Of a DNA stretch of 5,843 nt, positions 1-5,835 are shown piece by piece (position 1 is the first letter of the stretch; the number at the start of each line of letters is the position of its first letter). The notes beneath the pieces were generated by a model. That model was not told the origin of the DNA, made no database searches, and saw nothing but the letters and a program-made list of their open reading frames with translations. Source of the stretch: Cellvibrionaceae bacterium (GTDB taxonomy: Bacteria; Pseudomonadota; Gammaproteobacteria; Pseudomonadales; Cellvibrionaceae); assembly GCA_025800435.1 (NCBI GenBank), contig JAOXRV010000432.1, positions 1 to 5,843 of the forward strand. The letters run 5' to 3'. The position numbers and the translations under genes are program-made.

Positions 1-942
1 GCGGCGGGCCTTATCGGCGCCGCCGCGGTATACGTTATAGCGCGCGCGCAGGGCAATCAGGGCACGCTCGTCTTCTCCGATCACACCGCCGGTATCTTCA
101 TTCCAGCTCTTGCTGGCCTCCAGCCTCAGGTCTGGCCAATAAGGCGCCGCCGCCGCTTCGTGCTGGGCAACACTGGCCTTGATATCGGCGTTGGCGGTTT
201 TTAAAGTGGGGTGATTGGCCAATGCAATCTCAACTGCTCTATCCACAGTTGCAGGCAGGGCCAGTGAATTTTGTGGCAGGGCCAGTTGATTCATATGGGG
301 CATTTCACCCACAACACGGTAGTAGTTAGTCACCGCATCTTTAAAGTTGGCGTTGGCCACCACCACATTGCTTTTGGCCAGGGCCAAACGGGCGCCAATC
401 TGGTCTAAATCGGCGCGGCTACCAATACCGGATTGGTTGCGCAGCACCATCTGGTCGTAAATACTTTTGTGCTCAGCGAGGGAGGCCTCGGCCAATTTTA
501 ATAGCTCCACCTGGGTCATCAGTGCGGTATAAACCTCGGCCACACGCAGGGCAATCAGCTCGCGGGTAGTACTCAGGGCGTGGTCGGCACTATTGCTGCG
601 GGCGCGCTGGCGACGCACTTCCGAGCGGGTGGCAAAGCCGTCGAACACCAACTGGCTGGCGGCAAGTTGACTCTCAAGCCGGGTTAAATCCACCTCGTTC
701 TGGCCGGTAGTGGGCGACTTGGTCCACTCGTGACCAACACCCGCGCTCAAATCGACACTGGGCAGGTAACCAGCTTTAGCAGCGCGCACTTCCTGCTGGC
801 GCGATAGCAATTGGTTGTTGGCGGCGCTAACCTCAGGATGGCTAGCCAAAGCCCGCTCAACAGCGGTGCTAAAATTATTGGCCTGACTGGCAGCACTGCA
901 TAAGCAGCAAATCGCCACCCCAAGTATCCTGTTATTCTTCAT
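1..942 (-). CDS. TolC/LapE-type outer-membrane channel protein of a type I secretion system, N-terminal 314 residues (3' end outside window)
   Basis: This is the outer-membrane exit duct of the T1SS; proteins of this family form trimers that dock on the HlyD-type adaptor. The frame is open from the ATG at 942 to the window edge (314 codons) and has no stop in view. Residues 1-21 look like a signal peptide: basic start MKNNR, hydrophobic core, and an S-Q-A cleavage motif before N22. Two OEP-type repeats follow. The first starts around 25 (ALASHPEVSAA, then AGYLPSVDLSAG at 57-68, VFDGFAT at 99-105, GIGSRADLDQIGARLALA at 172-189). The second starts around 232 (AVEIALANHPTL, PYWPDLRLEAS, YNVYRGGAD at 302-310). 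The paired VFDG and VYRGG segments are the usual internal duplication. Family members are commonly about 440-470 residues, so roughly 130-150 are missing here. Residues 220-230 contain a small in-frame duplication, LALP-QNS-LALP, matched by a 12-base repeat at 254-265 and 275-286. The start is supported by AAAGGA just upstream. It lies 502 bases after the adaptor gene, so it may have its own promoter. Confidence 0.93.
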   Translation of the reverse strand, partial: MKNNRILGVAICCLCSAASQANNFSTAVERALASHPEVSAANNQLLSRQQEVRAAKAGYLPSVDLSAGVGHEWTKSPTTGQNEVDLTRLESQLAASQLVFDGFATRSEVRRQRARSNSADHALSTTRELIALRVAEVYTALMTQVELLKLAEASLAEHKSIYDQMVLRNQSGIGSRADLDQIGARLALAKSNVVVANANFKDAVTNYYRVVGEMPHMNQLALPQNSLALPATVDRAVEIALANHPTLKTANADIKASVAQHEAAAAPYWPDLRLEASKSWNEDTGGVIGEDERALIALRARYNVYRGGADKARR

Positions 943-946
943 TGTA

Positions 947-952
947 TCCTTT
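947..952 (-). promoter_or_regulatory. Ribosome binding site of the TolC-like gene
   Basis: On the minus strand AAAGGA lies 4 bases before the ATG at 942. A second purine run (AAGGG, 954-958) sits farther upstream. The site supports the chosen start, which is also the one that gives an intact signal peptide. Confidence 0.6.
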
Positions 953-1010
953 ACCCTTGCGACAAAATTCATTTAATGACAAAGCATTAGTTTTGCGAGC
1001 ACATTCACAT

Positions 1011-1034
1011 ACTTAAATAGTATAAGTGTTAAGT
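1011..1034. promoter_or_regulatory. Overlapping inverted repeats at the candidate TolC promoter (possible operator)
   Basis: ACTTAA (1011-1016) is the exact inverse of TTAAGT (1029-1034), with 12 bases between them. ACTTA (1011-1015) is also the inverse of an inner TAAGT (1023-1027). Three AAGT-type half-sites therefore overlap the putative -10 element. The arrangement would suit a dimeric repressor, but the arms are short and AT-rich, so chance is a real alternative and no regulator can be named. Confidence 0.25.
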
Positions 1035-1046
1035 GCATCATAAAAA
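1019..1046 (-). promoter_or_regulatory. Candidate sigma-70-type promoter for the TolC-like gene
   Basis: On the minus strand TATACT (1024-1019, five of six matches to TATAAT) lies 16 bases downstream of TTTTTA (1046-1041, three of six matches to TTGACA). It would give a leader of about 70 bases. The -35 is poor, so this is only the best candidate seen in the gap; the position 502 bases after the upstream gene makes some promoter here likely. Confidence 0.25.
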
Positions 1047-1264
1047 ACCCTACTTTTGGGGAGTTAGATCAGCTGTTGCCCTTGGGCATAGCAAACATTG
1101 CCAAGCGCTCAAAAATAGATGGCCTCTTATCGACAAGCCGAAAACAGGCATTATTAGAAGTATACTGCGCCACTCTCCGGCATCCATTTGCATTTTGATC
1201 ACTATTTGACCAGAAAGATAGCAAAAAGGAATACTTATAATGCAGCAGTCAAACTGAACACTAT

Positions 1265-1291
1265 AAAAACCAATAAATGGTTAAGGTTTTT
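1265..1291 (-). terminator. AT-rich dyad, weak candidate terminator
   Basis: AAAAACC (1265-1271) is the exact inverse of GGTTTTT (1285-1291). An alternative pairing, AACCA (1268-1272) with TGGTT (1278-1282), gives a hairpin with a 5-base loop followed by TTTAT when read on the minus strand. The stems are mostly A-T with few G-C pairs, so any termination would be inefficient. It could equally be a protein-binding dyad. Confidence 0.2.
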
Positions 1292-1418
1292 GGCTAATTA
1301 AGGCGACACGCGGCAGGTAGCGGGGCGCGAACAGAACCAACACTTATGCGAATTTACTATAAGAATAGCGTAGATAAAATCCAAAATAATATAAAAATTG
1401 GTTGATCCCAACTGAATA

Positions 1419-1438
1419 GGGGCCCCGGAGCGGGCCCC
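1419..1438 (-). terminator. GC-rich hairpin just after the adaptor stop, candidate 3' end of the transporter-adaptor transcript
   Basis: GGGGCCC (1419-1425) pairs perfectly with GGGCCCC (1432-1438) around a 6-base loop, starting 6 bases beyond the adaptor stop codon. On the minus strand it is followed by CTATTCAG rather than a clean U tract. A T-rich run (TTTTTATATTATTTT) comes about 20 bases farther on. It may be an atypical terminator or a 3'-end stability hairpin; the missing immediate U run is why confidence is moderate. Confidence 0.45.
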
Positions 1439-1443
1439 AATCC

Positions 1444-1466
1444 GCTAGCGCTCGCGTAACGCTAGC
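1444..1466 (-). repeat. Hairpin overlapping the adaptor stop codon
   Basis: GCTAGCG (1444-1450) is the perfect inverse of CGCTAGC (1460-1466), with a 9-base loop. It covers the last codons and the TAG stop of the adaptor. The GC-rich hairpin at 1419-1438 begins 5 bases later in the transcript, so the message ends in two tandem stem-loops. Confidence 0.55.
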
Positions 1467-3295
1467 TGTTTGGTTTTAAGAATGGGCTTAAGAATATAGT
1501 CGAGTACGGTTTTTTCGCCGGTCATGATATCCGCACTAACGGTCATACCGGGAATAATGGGCAGTGGCTTATCGGTACTGCCCAAAAACGTCTGCTCGGT
1601 TTCTACCCTAACGGTGTAAAAGCTCATGCCTTCTTCATCCATAATGGTATCGGGGCTGATATGCACAACCTCGCCTTTTAAGCCGCCATGGATGGAGAAG
1701 TCGTAGGCGGTAAACTTAATAATGGCCTCCTGGCCCGGGTGCAAAAAGGCGATATCGGCGGGTCGAATCTTAGCTTCAATCAGCAGGCTGTCCTCAGTGG
1801 GTACAATTTCAATAATATTCATACCCGGTTGAATTACCCCACCGATAGTGGTCACCAATACCTGTTTGATGGTACCGGCCACTGGGGAGGTAATCATGGT
1901 CCGCTTAACCCGATCTTGCAGCGCGCCACTGCTCTCTGACAGGCGCTGCAGCTCCAGCCGCACATCGGCCAGCTCTTTACGCGCCTCGCTGCGAAAAGCT
2001 AATTTCGAGCTACTCAATTTATCTCGGGCTTCTTGCAAACTCGATTCGGCCCGAGGAATCGCCAGCTCAGCGCCTTTTAGCTCGCCGTATAAATCGTTAA
2101 CCTGGCGCTCGATCCGCAGTAGCTCCACTTGGGACATGGCCCCGGAGGCCACCAGCGGCCGGCTCATTTGCAGCTCTTGGTCCAACAGTTTATGGCTGCG
2201 ACGGTGCTGGTCGCGTCGAGCGCGCAGCTCGTTTAGCTCCTGACGTCGCTGGGCCACCTGCTGTTTGAGTACCTGGCTGTTACTCTCCTGCTCGCTGCGA
2301 CGAGAGCTAAACAGCGCTGCTTCCTGGGCCCAGGCTACCTCGCCCACCCCATCAATCGCTTTGCTGGGAAAGGCTTTGCCCTCGGCTTCCATTTCCAGGC
2401 GAGTGGCTTTGGCTTTTAGCTGCTCCAAGGTAACATCGGCCTCGCGCAAGGAGGAAGAGAACTGGGTGTCATCGATACGCAACAGCTCTTGCCCCGCCTC
2501 GACAACCTGGCCCTCACGCACATAGATCTCGGCGACAATACCGCCCTCTAAATTCTGCACCACCTGCACATGGGAAGAGGGAATTACCTTGCCCTCACCA
2601 CGGGTAAACTCATCCACATAGGCCAGTGATGCCCACACCACCGCTACCACAAAAAAGATACAAATGGCCCACAGCAACTGCTGCCCACCCCGTGGCGATT
2701 GCTGCAGTACTGCCGCCGCAGCTGAAGACATATAATCTAGGTCTTCTTGAATCAGCTCGGTATCGCCATCGAACCAGCGCTTTTTCTTGGGCGCTGGCGG
2801 CTCGGCACTATGCCCGGCACTATGCCCGGCACTATTCTCGGCACTATTTTCGGCACTATGCCCGGCACTATGGGCCTCAACCTGTTCGGCGGCTTGGGGG
2901 GCATCTGCTTGAGCCTGTCCGGCCTCGCTAGGCTCCTGTGTCGGCTGAGTTGCCGGCTGAGTTGCCAGTGCCGCTACGGGTTCAGCGGCGTCAGGCTGTT
3001 GTTGTGCTGCTTGCTGTTGAGCCTTTAACTGGGCCATCTGATACGCGCGCTCAAACTCCTCTTTATCCATTTGGCCTTTGGCCGCCGCTTCGCTTGAAGC
3101 CTCAGGGCGCACAGTTTCAGCTGTGGAAACAGTTACCTGCAACGGATTTTGCGCGGACGGTGGCGGTTCCTGGCGCGGCATTTTAACCCTTACCGAGCTG
3201 GCACTCACTTTAAGATTTTGCGCCCCACTCGCACCTTCGCCCTGCTCTTCCGGTTTGGATTGAGTGCCATCGTCCATAGTCTTATTGCTCGACAC
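1445..3295 (-). CDS. HlyD/LapC-type periplasmic adaptor (membrane fusion protein) of a type I secretion system, with long cytoplasmic N-terminal extension
   Basis: The protein has 616 residues and bridges the ABC transporter and the TolC channel. Residues 1-206 are predicted cytoplasmic and mostly low complexity (Ala, Gln, Glu, Pro, Ser), including ATQP-ATQP (about 111-118) and six (H/N)SA(G/E) tetrapeptides at 142-165. A basic patch PKKKRW (169-174) precedes DLDYMSSAAAAVLQQSPRG (185-203), which resembles the pre-membrane segment of LapC-type adaptors. One membrane helix spans about 207-226. A lipoyl-like half follows (VVQNLEGGIVAEIYVREGQ, 245-263), then a coiled-coil hairpin of about 280-465. 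The second lipoyl half is TSPVAGTIKQV (469-479), followed by a beta-barrel region to about 590 and a C-terminal tail. Family members are commonly about 430-480 residues; the surplus is in the N terminus. The start is GTG at 3295 with AAGGGG 7 bases upstream. An ATG at 3277 (residue 7) is possible but lacks a good ribosome binding site. The gene overlaps the transporter gene by 14 bases, suggesting translational coupling. The family call is firm; the substrate is unknown. Confidence 0.95.
   Translation of the reverse strand: MSSNKTMDDGTQSKPEEQGEGASGAQNLKVSASSVRVKMPRQEPPPSAQNPLQVTVSTAETVRPEASSEAAAKGQMDKEEFERAYQMAQLKAQQQAAQQQPDAAEPVAALATQPATQPTQEPSEAGQAQADAPQAAEQVEAHSAGHSAENSAENSAGHSAGHSAEPPAPKKKRWFDGDTELIQEDLDYMSSAAAAVLQQSPRGGQQLLWAICIFFVVAVVWASLAYVDEFTRGEGKVIPSSHVQVVQNLEGGIVAEIYVREGQVVEAGQELLRIDDTQFSSSLREADVTLEQLKAKATRLEMEAEGKAFPSKAIDGVGEVAWAQEAALFSSRRSEQESNSQVLKQQVAQRRQELNELRARRDQHRRSHKLLDQELQMSRPLVASGAMSQVELLRIERQVNDLYGELKGAELAIPRAESSLQEARDKLSSSKLAFRSEARKELADVRLELQRLSESSGALQDRVKRTMITSPVAGTIKQVLVTTIGGVIQPGMNIIEIVPTEDSLLIEAKIRPADIAFLHPGQEAIIKFTAYDFSIHGGLKGEVVHISPDTIMDEEGMSFYTVRVETEQTFLGSTDKPLPIIPGMTVSADIMTGEKTVLDYILKPILKTKQLALRER
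2803..2874 (-). repeat. Six tandem 12-base repeats inside the adaptor gene
   Basis: Units start at 2803, 2815, 2827, 2839, 2851 and 2863. All six share the 9-base core CGGCACTAT; the last three bases of each unit vary (GCC, GCC, TCT, TTT, GCC, GGG). On the coding strand each unit adds one (H/N)SA(G/E) tetrapeptide (residues 142-165). The unit length is a multiple of three, so copy-number change by slippage would keep the frame. Confidence 0.95.
2943..2966 (-). repeat. Perfect two-copy 12-base repeat in the adaptor gene
   Basis: GGCTGAGTTGCC occurs twice back to back (2943-2954 and 2955-2966) and encodes the ATQP-ATQP doublet in the disordered N terminus. It is a second, independent 12-base in-frame duplication in the same extension. 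Confidence 0.9.
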
Positions 3296-5459
3296 GAATC
3301 TGCCCCTTTTTCAAAGCATCCAATACTGAGTCTTTCGAACCATCAGCGATCAGCTTGCCATTTTCTAAAACAATTATTCTGTCCACCAAATCAAGCAGCG
3401 AAGTCTTATGAGTAACCAACACCAAGGTCTTGCCCTGGCTAAGCTGCAGCAAATTCTTCTTGAGCTTGGCCTCGGTACTGTTATCCATACCGGTGGTGGG
3501 CTCATCCAATAGATAAATTGGGGGGTCTTTAATCAGGGCTCGGGCAACGCCGATACTCTGGCGCTGGCCACCGGAGAGAAAACCGCCTCGCTCACCCACA
3601 GGGCGCTGAAAACCCATGGGGTGTTTATTGACAAACTCGACCACACCGGAGTTTTCCGCCGCCCACAAAATCTGCTGGTCCCCTGCGTGAGGGGCACCAT
3701 AGGCGATATTATCTTTTACGGTACCAAAAAACAGCGATACGTCCTGGGGCACATAGCCAATACCCGCGCGCAGATCCGCCGGGTCCAACTGTTTGATGTC
3801 GATACCATCGATCAACACCGAACCGGCCGTGGGCTGAAATAGTCCCATCATCAATTTTTGTACGGTCGATTTACCCGAACCCATACGGCCGATAATGGCC
3901 ACCCGCTCCTGGGGTTTAATGGAAAAAGACACCGACTCGATACTGGGGTGTTCTTCATTGGGGTAGGCAAAAGAGACTTTGTTAAAGCGCAGCTCACCAT
4001 TAAACGTGGGGCGTTTAATAAAGGTTTTCTCCTCGTCGCGCTCCTGCGATTTATCGACAATTTTTTCCAGCGAATCCAACGCGGTCATGGTCTGCTCAAA
4101 GTTAACCAGCAAACTCGATAACTGCGACAGCGGCGCCAGAGCACGGCTGGTTAACATCACACAGGCGATCAGGGCGCCCATGGTCAGTTCTTTTTCGGCA
4201 ATTAAATACACACCGCTAACAATTACCGCCACCGAACTCAACTGCACCACAGTGCCGGCTACGGTAACTGCCGAGTTAGACAATAAGCGCGACTTTTGAC
4301 CCCAGTAGGCCAAGTGGCCCACGGATTTTTCCCACACGCGCTGCACCCGGCCCTCGGCACCCAGACCTTTAACCGTGTCGAGACTGGCCAGGGCCTCAAC
4401 TAGGGTGGAGTTTTTCTGGGCAGAGGACTGCATGGTTTCTTCCACCGCCTGGCGCAGGGGTTTTAGAATAAACAGGGCATAGCCAATTACGATGGGGATA
4501 CAGGCCAGTGGCACCAGCACCAGTGGGCCGCCCACATAGAAGATCACCAACAGGAACAGTACCGTAAACGGCAGGTCGACAAAGGCCGTCACGGTTGAAG
4601 ACGTAATAAAGCTGCGAACACTTTCAAAATCTTTTAGTTGGCTGGCAAAAGACCCAACCGACTGGGGTTTATCTTCCAAGCGCGCGCCGAGCACCCGTTC
4701 AAAAATCATCGCCGACAATAAAACATCCGATTTTTTACCGGCCACCTCGATAAAGTAGCCGCGCAATAATTTAAGCAGCAAATCAAAGAAGTACACGGTG
4801 GCCACGCCAATGGCCAAAACCCACAGGGTTTCGACCGCTTCATTGGGCACTACCCTATCGTAGACGTTCATCACAAACAGTGGATTGGCAATGGCGAATA
4901 GGTTGATAAATAGGCTCGCCAATAAAACATCGCGGTAGATACGCCAAGACCTGGCCAACACGCCCCAGAACCAGTGGCCTTTGTGCCGCACCTTGATCTC
5001 TTGGGTGCGCTCGTCGTAGCGGTGCAGCGGCTTACAATAGATGGCAAAGCCACTGTATTGTTCATTCAGATCACCCAGATTAACCACCGAGCGACCATTG
5101 CTAGCGGGGTCGATAATCTCCGCCAGCTTATTGTTGAGATCGATACGAGTGATGACACAGGCGTCGTTGTTCTCTAACAACAGCACTGCCGGCAACACCA
5201 AATTGGTAATTTGATTGAGTGGGCGCTGAATAACCTTGGCCGATAGACCGGCGCGCTCAGCCGAGCGCAAAAACAGACGCGGCGTTAAACGCTCATTCAC
5301 CAGCGGTAAGCCCGCGGTCAGCGAGGTCTCCGAGATAGGCAGGTGCTCAAGCCTGGCGATAATAATTAAAGACTCAAGTAATGGATCGCAAAAACTGGCG
5401 CTCTGGGCAGGGCTTTCCATAACCATCGATACATCTTGTGTGGTGCTTGCTTGCTCCAT
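3282..5459 (-). CDS. lapB: LapB/LssB-type type I secretion ABC transporter (permease-ATPase fusion)
   Basis: This 725-residue inner-membrane half-transporter works as a dimer and powers substrate export. The N-terminal domain (about 20-145) resembles a C39-like domain. Where C39 peptidases have DCG, FCDPLLESL (23-31) places Pro26 after the conserved Asp, and the His-bearing strand reads NDACVIT (98-104), while IIDPASNG (115-122) keeps the DP motif. The domain therefore looks inactive as a protease and probably acts as a substrate tether. Six membrane helices are suggested at about 177-200, 211-232, 291-310, 312-332, 397-421 and 425-450. The ATPase domain is complete: Walker A GRMGSGKST (524-532), Q-loop Gln572, signature LSGGQ (628-632), Walker B IYLLDEP (648-654) and switch His684. 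The length is typical for LapB/LssB transporters. The ATG at 5459 has GGAG 5 bases upstream. It is the first gene of the pair, overlapping the adaptor by 14 bases. The lapB symbol denotes the Lap adhesin exporter type, not the unrelated LPS regulator of that name. The substrate is not visible here. Confidence 0.96.
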   Translation of the reverse strand: MEQASTTQDVSMVMESPAQSASFCDPLLESLIIIARLEHLPISETSLTAGLPLVNERLTPRLFLRSAERAGLSAKVIQRPLNQITNLVLPAVLLLENNDACVITRIDLNNKLAEIIDPASNGRSVVNLGDLNEQYSGFAIYCKPLHRYDERTQEIKVRHKGHWFWGVLARSWRIYRDVLLASLFINLFAIANPLFVMNVYDRVVPNEAVETLWVLAIGVATVYFFDLLLKLLRGYFIEVAGKKSDVLLSAMIFERVLGARLEDKPQSVGSFASQLKDFESVRSFITSSTVTAFVDLPFTVLFLLVIFYVGGPLVLVPLACIPIVIGYALFILKPLRQAVEETMQSSAQKNSTLVEALASLDTVKGLGAEGRVQRVWEKSVGHLAYWGQKSRLLSNSAVTVAGTVVQLSSVAVIVSGVYLIAEKELTMGALIACVMLTSRALAPLSQLSSLLVNFEQTMTALDSLEKIVDKSQERDEEKTFIKRPTFNGELRFNKVSFAYPNEEHPSIESVSFSIKPQERVAIIGRMGSGKSTVQKLMMGLFQPTAGSVLIDGIDIKQLDPADLRAGIGYVPQDVSLFFGTVKDNIAYGAPHAGDQQILWAAENSGVVEFVNKHPMGFQRPVGERGGFLSGGQRQSIGVARALIKDPPIYLLDEPTTGMDNSTEAKLKKNLLQLSQGKTLVLVTHKTSLLDLVDRIIVLENGKLIADGSKDSVLDALKKGQIRVEQ
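3303..3308 (-). promoter_or_regulatory. Ribosome binding site deciding the adaptor's GTG start
   Basis: AAGGGG on the minus strand lies 7 bases before the GTG at 3295, inside the last codons of the transporter gene. No comparable purine run precedes the alternative ATG at 3277, so the GTG is the better start and the genes overlap by 14 bases. Confidence 0.6.
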
Positions 5460-5464
5460 TAATA

Positions 5465-5468
5465 CTCC
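5465..5468 (-). promoter_or_regulatory. Ribosome binding site of the ABC transporter gene
   Basis: GGAG on the minus strand (in TTTGGAG) lies 5 bases before the ATG at 5459, a standard spacing that supports this start over the internal Met12 and Met14. Confidence 0.65.
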
Positions 5469-5610
5469 AAACCTATGTCAAAAGTTACACAGCACCCATG
5501 TATTGGGGCTATTGTAATGCGGCAGCTTTGTAGCCGATTTTGCCTGTACCGGCGCTGACCATCTCATGCTAGCGACAGTTTATCCCTCGGGACATCCTAA
5601 GCGGGGTAGC

Positions 5611-5627
5611 GCTCAGCACTGCTGGGC
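5611..5627. repeat. Short hairpin, 7-base stem
   Basis: GCTCAGC (5611-5617) pairs with GCTGGGC (5621-5627) around a 3-base loop, with one wobble pair. The GCTCAGC arm recurs at 5731-5737, just at the left edge of the large inverted repeat. Confidence 0.5.
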
Positions 5628-5637
5628 TCAAGTGCAG

Positions 5638-5683
5638 GCGGCTATGTCACAATCGCCTTTACAGGCAAAAGGATCATAGCCGC
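5638..5683. repeat. Nested stem-loop with 9-bp perfect arms
   Basis: GCGGCTATG (5638-5646) is the perfect inverse of CATAGCCGC (5675-5683). The 28-base interior contains a second hairpin, GCCT-TTAC-AGGC (5656-5667). There is no U tract on either side, so it does not look like an ordinary terminator. Confidence 0.7.
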
Positions 5684-5801
5684 TGGGTTATTCAGAGCTG
5701 CCCTAGGGCACCTCTGAATAACTCGATGATGCTCAGCGGGACCCTAAAGCGTACAGCTGCAAGGCGCGCTGCGCAGTGAATGCCGGCCGCCTTTACAAGC
5801 A
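5654..5801 (+). repeat. Dispersed direct repeat CGCCTTTACA(G/A)GCA
   Basis: A 14-base motif occurs at 5654-5667 and again at 5788-5801 with one difference. One copy lies in the nested stem-loop and the other in the interior of the large inverted repeat, linking the two structures. Confidence 0.6.
5687..5722. repeat. 36-bp near-perfect palindrome
   Basis: GTTATTCAGAG (5687-5697) is the exact inverse of CTCTGAATAAC (5712-5722), and the centre TGCCCTAGGGCA (5699-5710) is itself a perfect palindrome. Only the C/C pair at 5698 and 5711 breaks the symmetry, so 17 of 18 positions per arm match. Each half reads as GTTATTCAGAG(C/G)TGCCCTA, like two copies of a terminal inverted repeat joined back to back. 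No U tract follows on either strand. Confidence 0.9.
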
Positions 5802-5835
5802 GTGCAACACCGCAGATGTGCGCTTTAGGGCCCGC
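5736..5835. mobile_element. Large imperfect inverted repeat, possible MITE-like or IS-end remnant
   Basis: The left arm (5736-5760) and right arm (5812-5835) are inverses of each other over about 24 bases, with one extra base on the left and two substitutions. The core CCCTAAAGCG (5742-5751) matches CGCTTTAGGG (5821-5830) exactly. Inside, AAGGCG (5761-5766) pairs with CGCCTT (5788-5793). The whole could fold into one long stem of about 100 bases. Directly beyond it, CCTTCGG (5836-5842) could form a UUCG tetraloop hairpin that the window end cuts off. No transposase gene is visible, so the mobile-element label rests on symmetry alone; a structured RNA is an alternative. Confidence 0.4.

Larger units (their letters stand above)
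943..1444. other. 502-base intergenic region between the adaptor and TolC-like genes
   Basis: No ORF with coding character was found on either strand. The region is more AT-rich than the flanking genes. Going leftward from the adaptor stop it holds a GC-rich hairpin (1419-1438), a T-rich tract on the minus strand (about 1384-1399), an AT-rich dyad (1265-1291), a pair of TTTGA(T/C)CA direct repeats 11 bases apart (1194-1201 and 1205-1212), an imperfect palindrome with one bulged base (CTTGGGCA at 1081-1088 against TGCCAAG at 1099-1105), and a cluster of ACTTA/TAAGT half-sites (1011-1034) by the candidate TolC promoter. No riboswitch or tRNA was recognised. Confidence 0.6.

Noticed and set aside
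1041..1063. Minus-strand CCCC...GGG followed by TTTTTT, resembling a terminator
   Set aside because: The stem is only 3 base pairs with a 7- to 8-base loop, too weak to act as a terminator.
1227..1258. Plus-strand AAGGA followed by ATG and a five-codon frame (MQQSN, stop), possible leader peptide
   Set aside because: It is very short, points toward the 3' end of an opposing gene, and has no regulated gene downstream. The nearby TATAAT (1236-1241) lacks a properly spaced -35.
1688..2525. Plus-strand open frames of 83, 131 and 86 codons opposite the adaptor's coiled-coil region
   Set aside because: They lie wholly antisense to a well-supported gene, have Ser/Arg-rich compositions typical of shadow frames, and resemble no family.
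2626..3186. Plus-strand frames with repeated ARHY or GTMP motifs
   Set aside because: These are the antisense readings of the 12-base tandem repeat in the adaptor gene.
5476..5481. Perfect TTGACA on the minus strand upstream of the transporter
   Set aside because: At 17-base spacing the -10 would fall over the start codon with a poor match, so it cannot serve as a normal -35 for this gene.
3621..5517. Plus- and minus-strand frames of 64 to 106 codons across the transporter gene
   Set aside because: All are in other frames of the strongly supported ABC transporter; no independent motif or ribosome binding site was seen.
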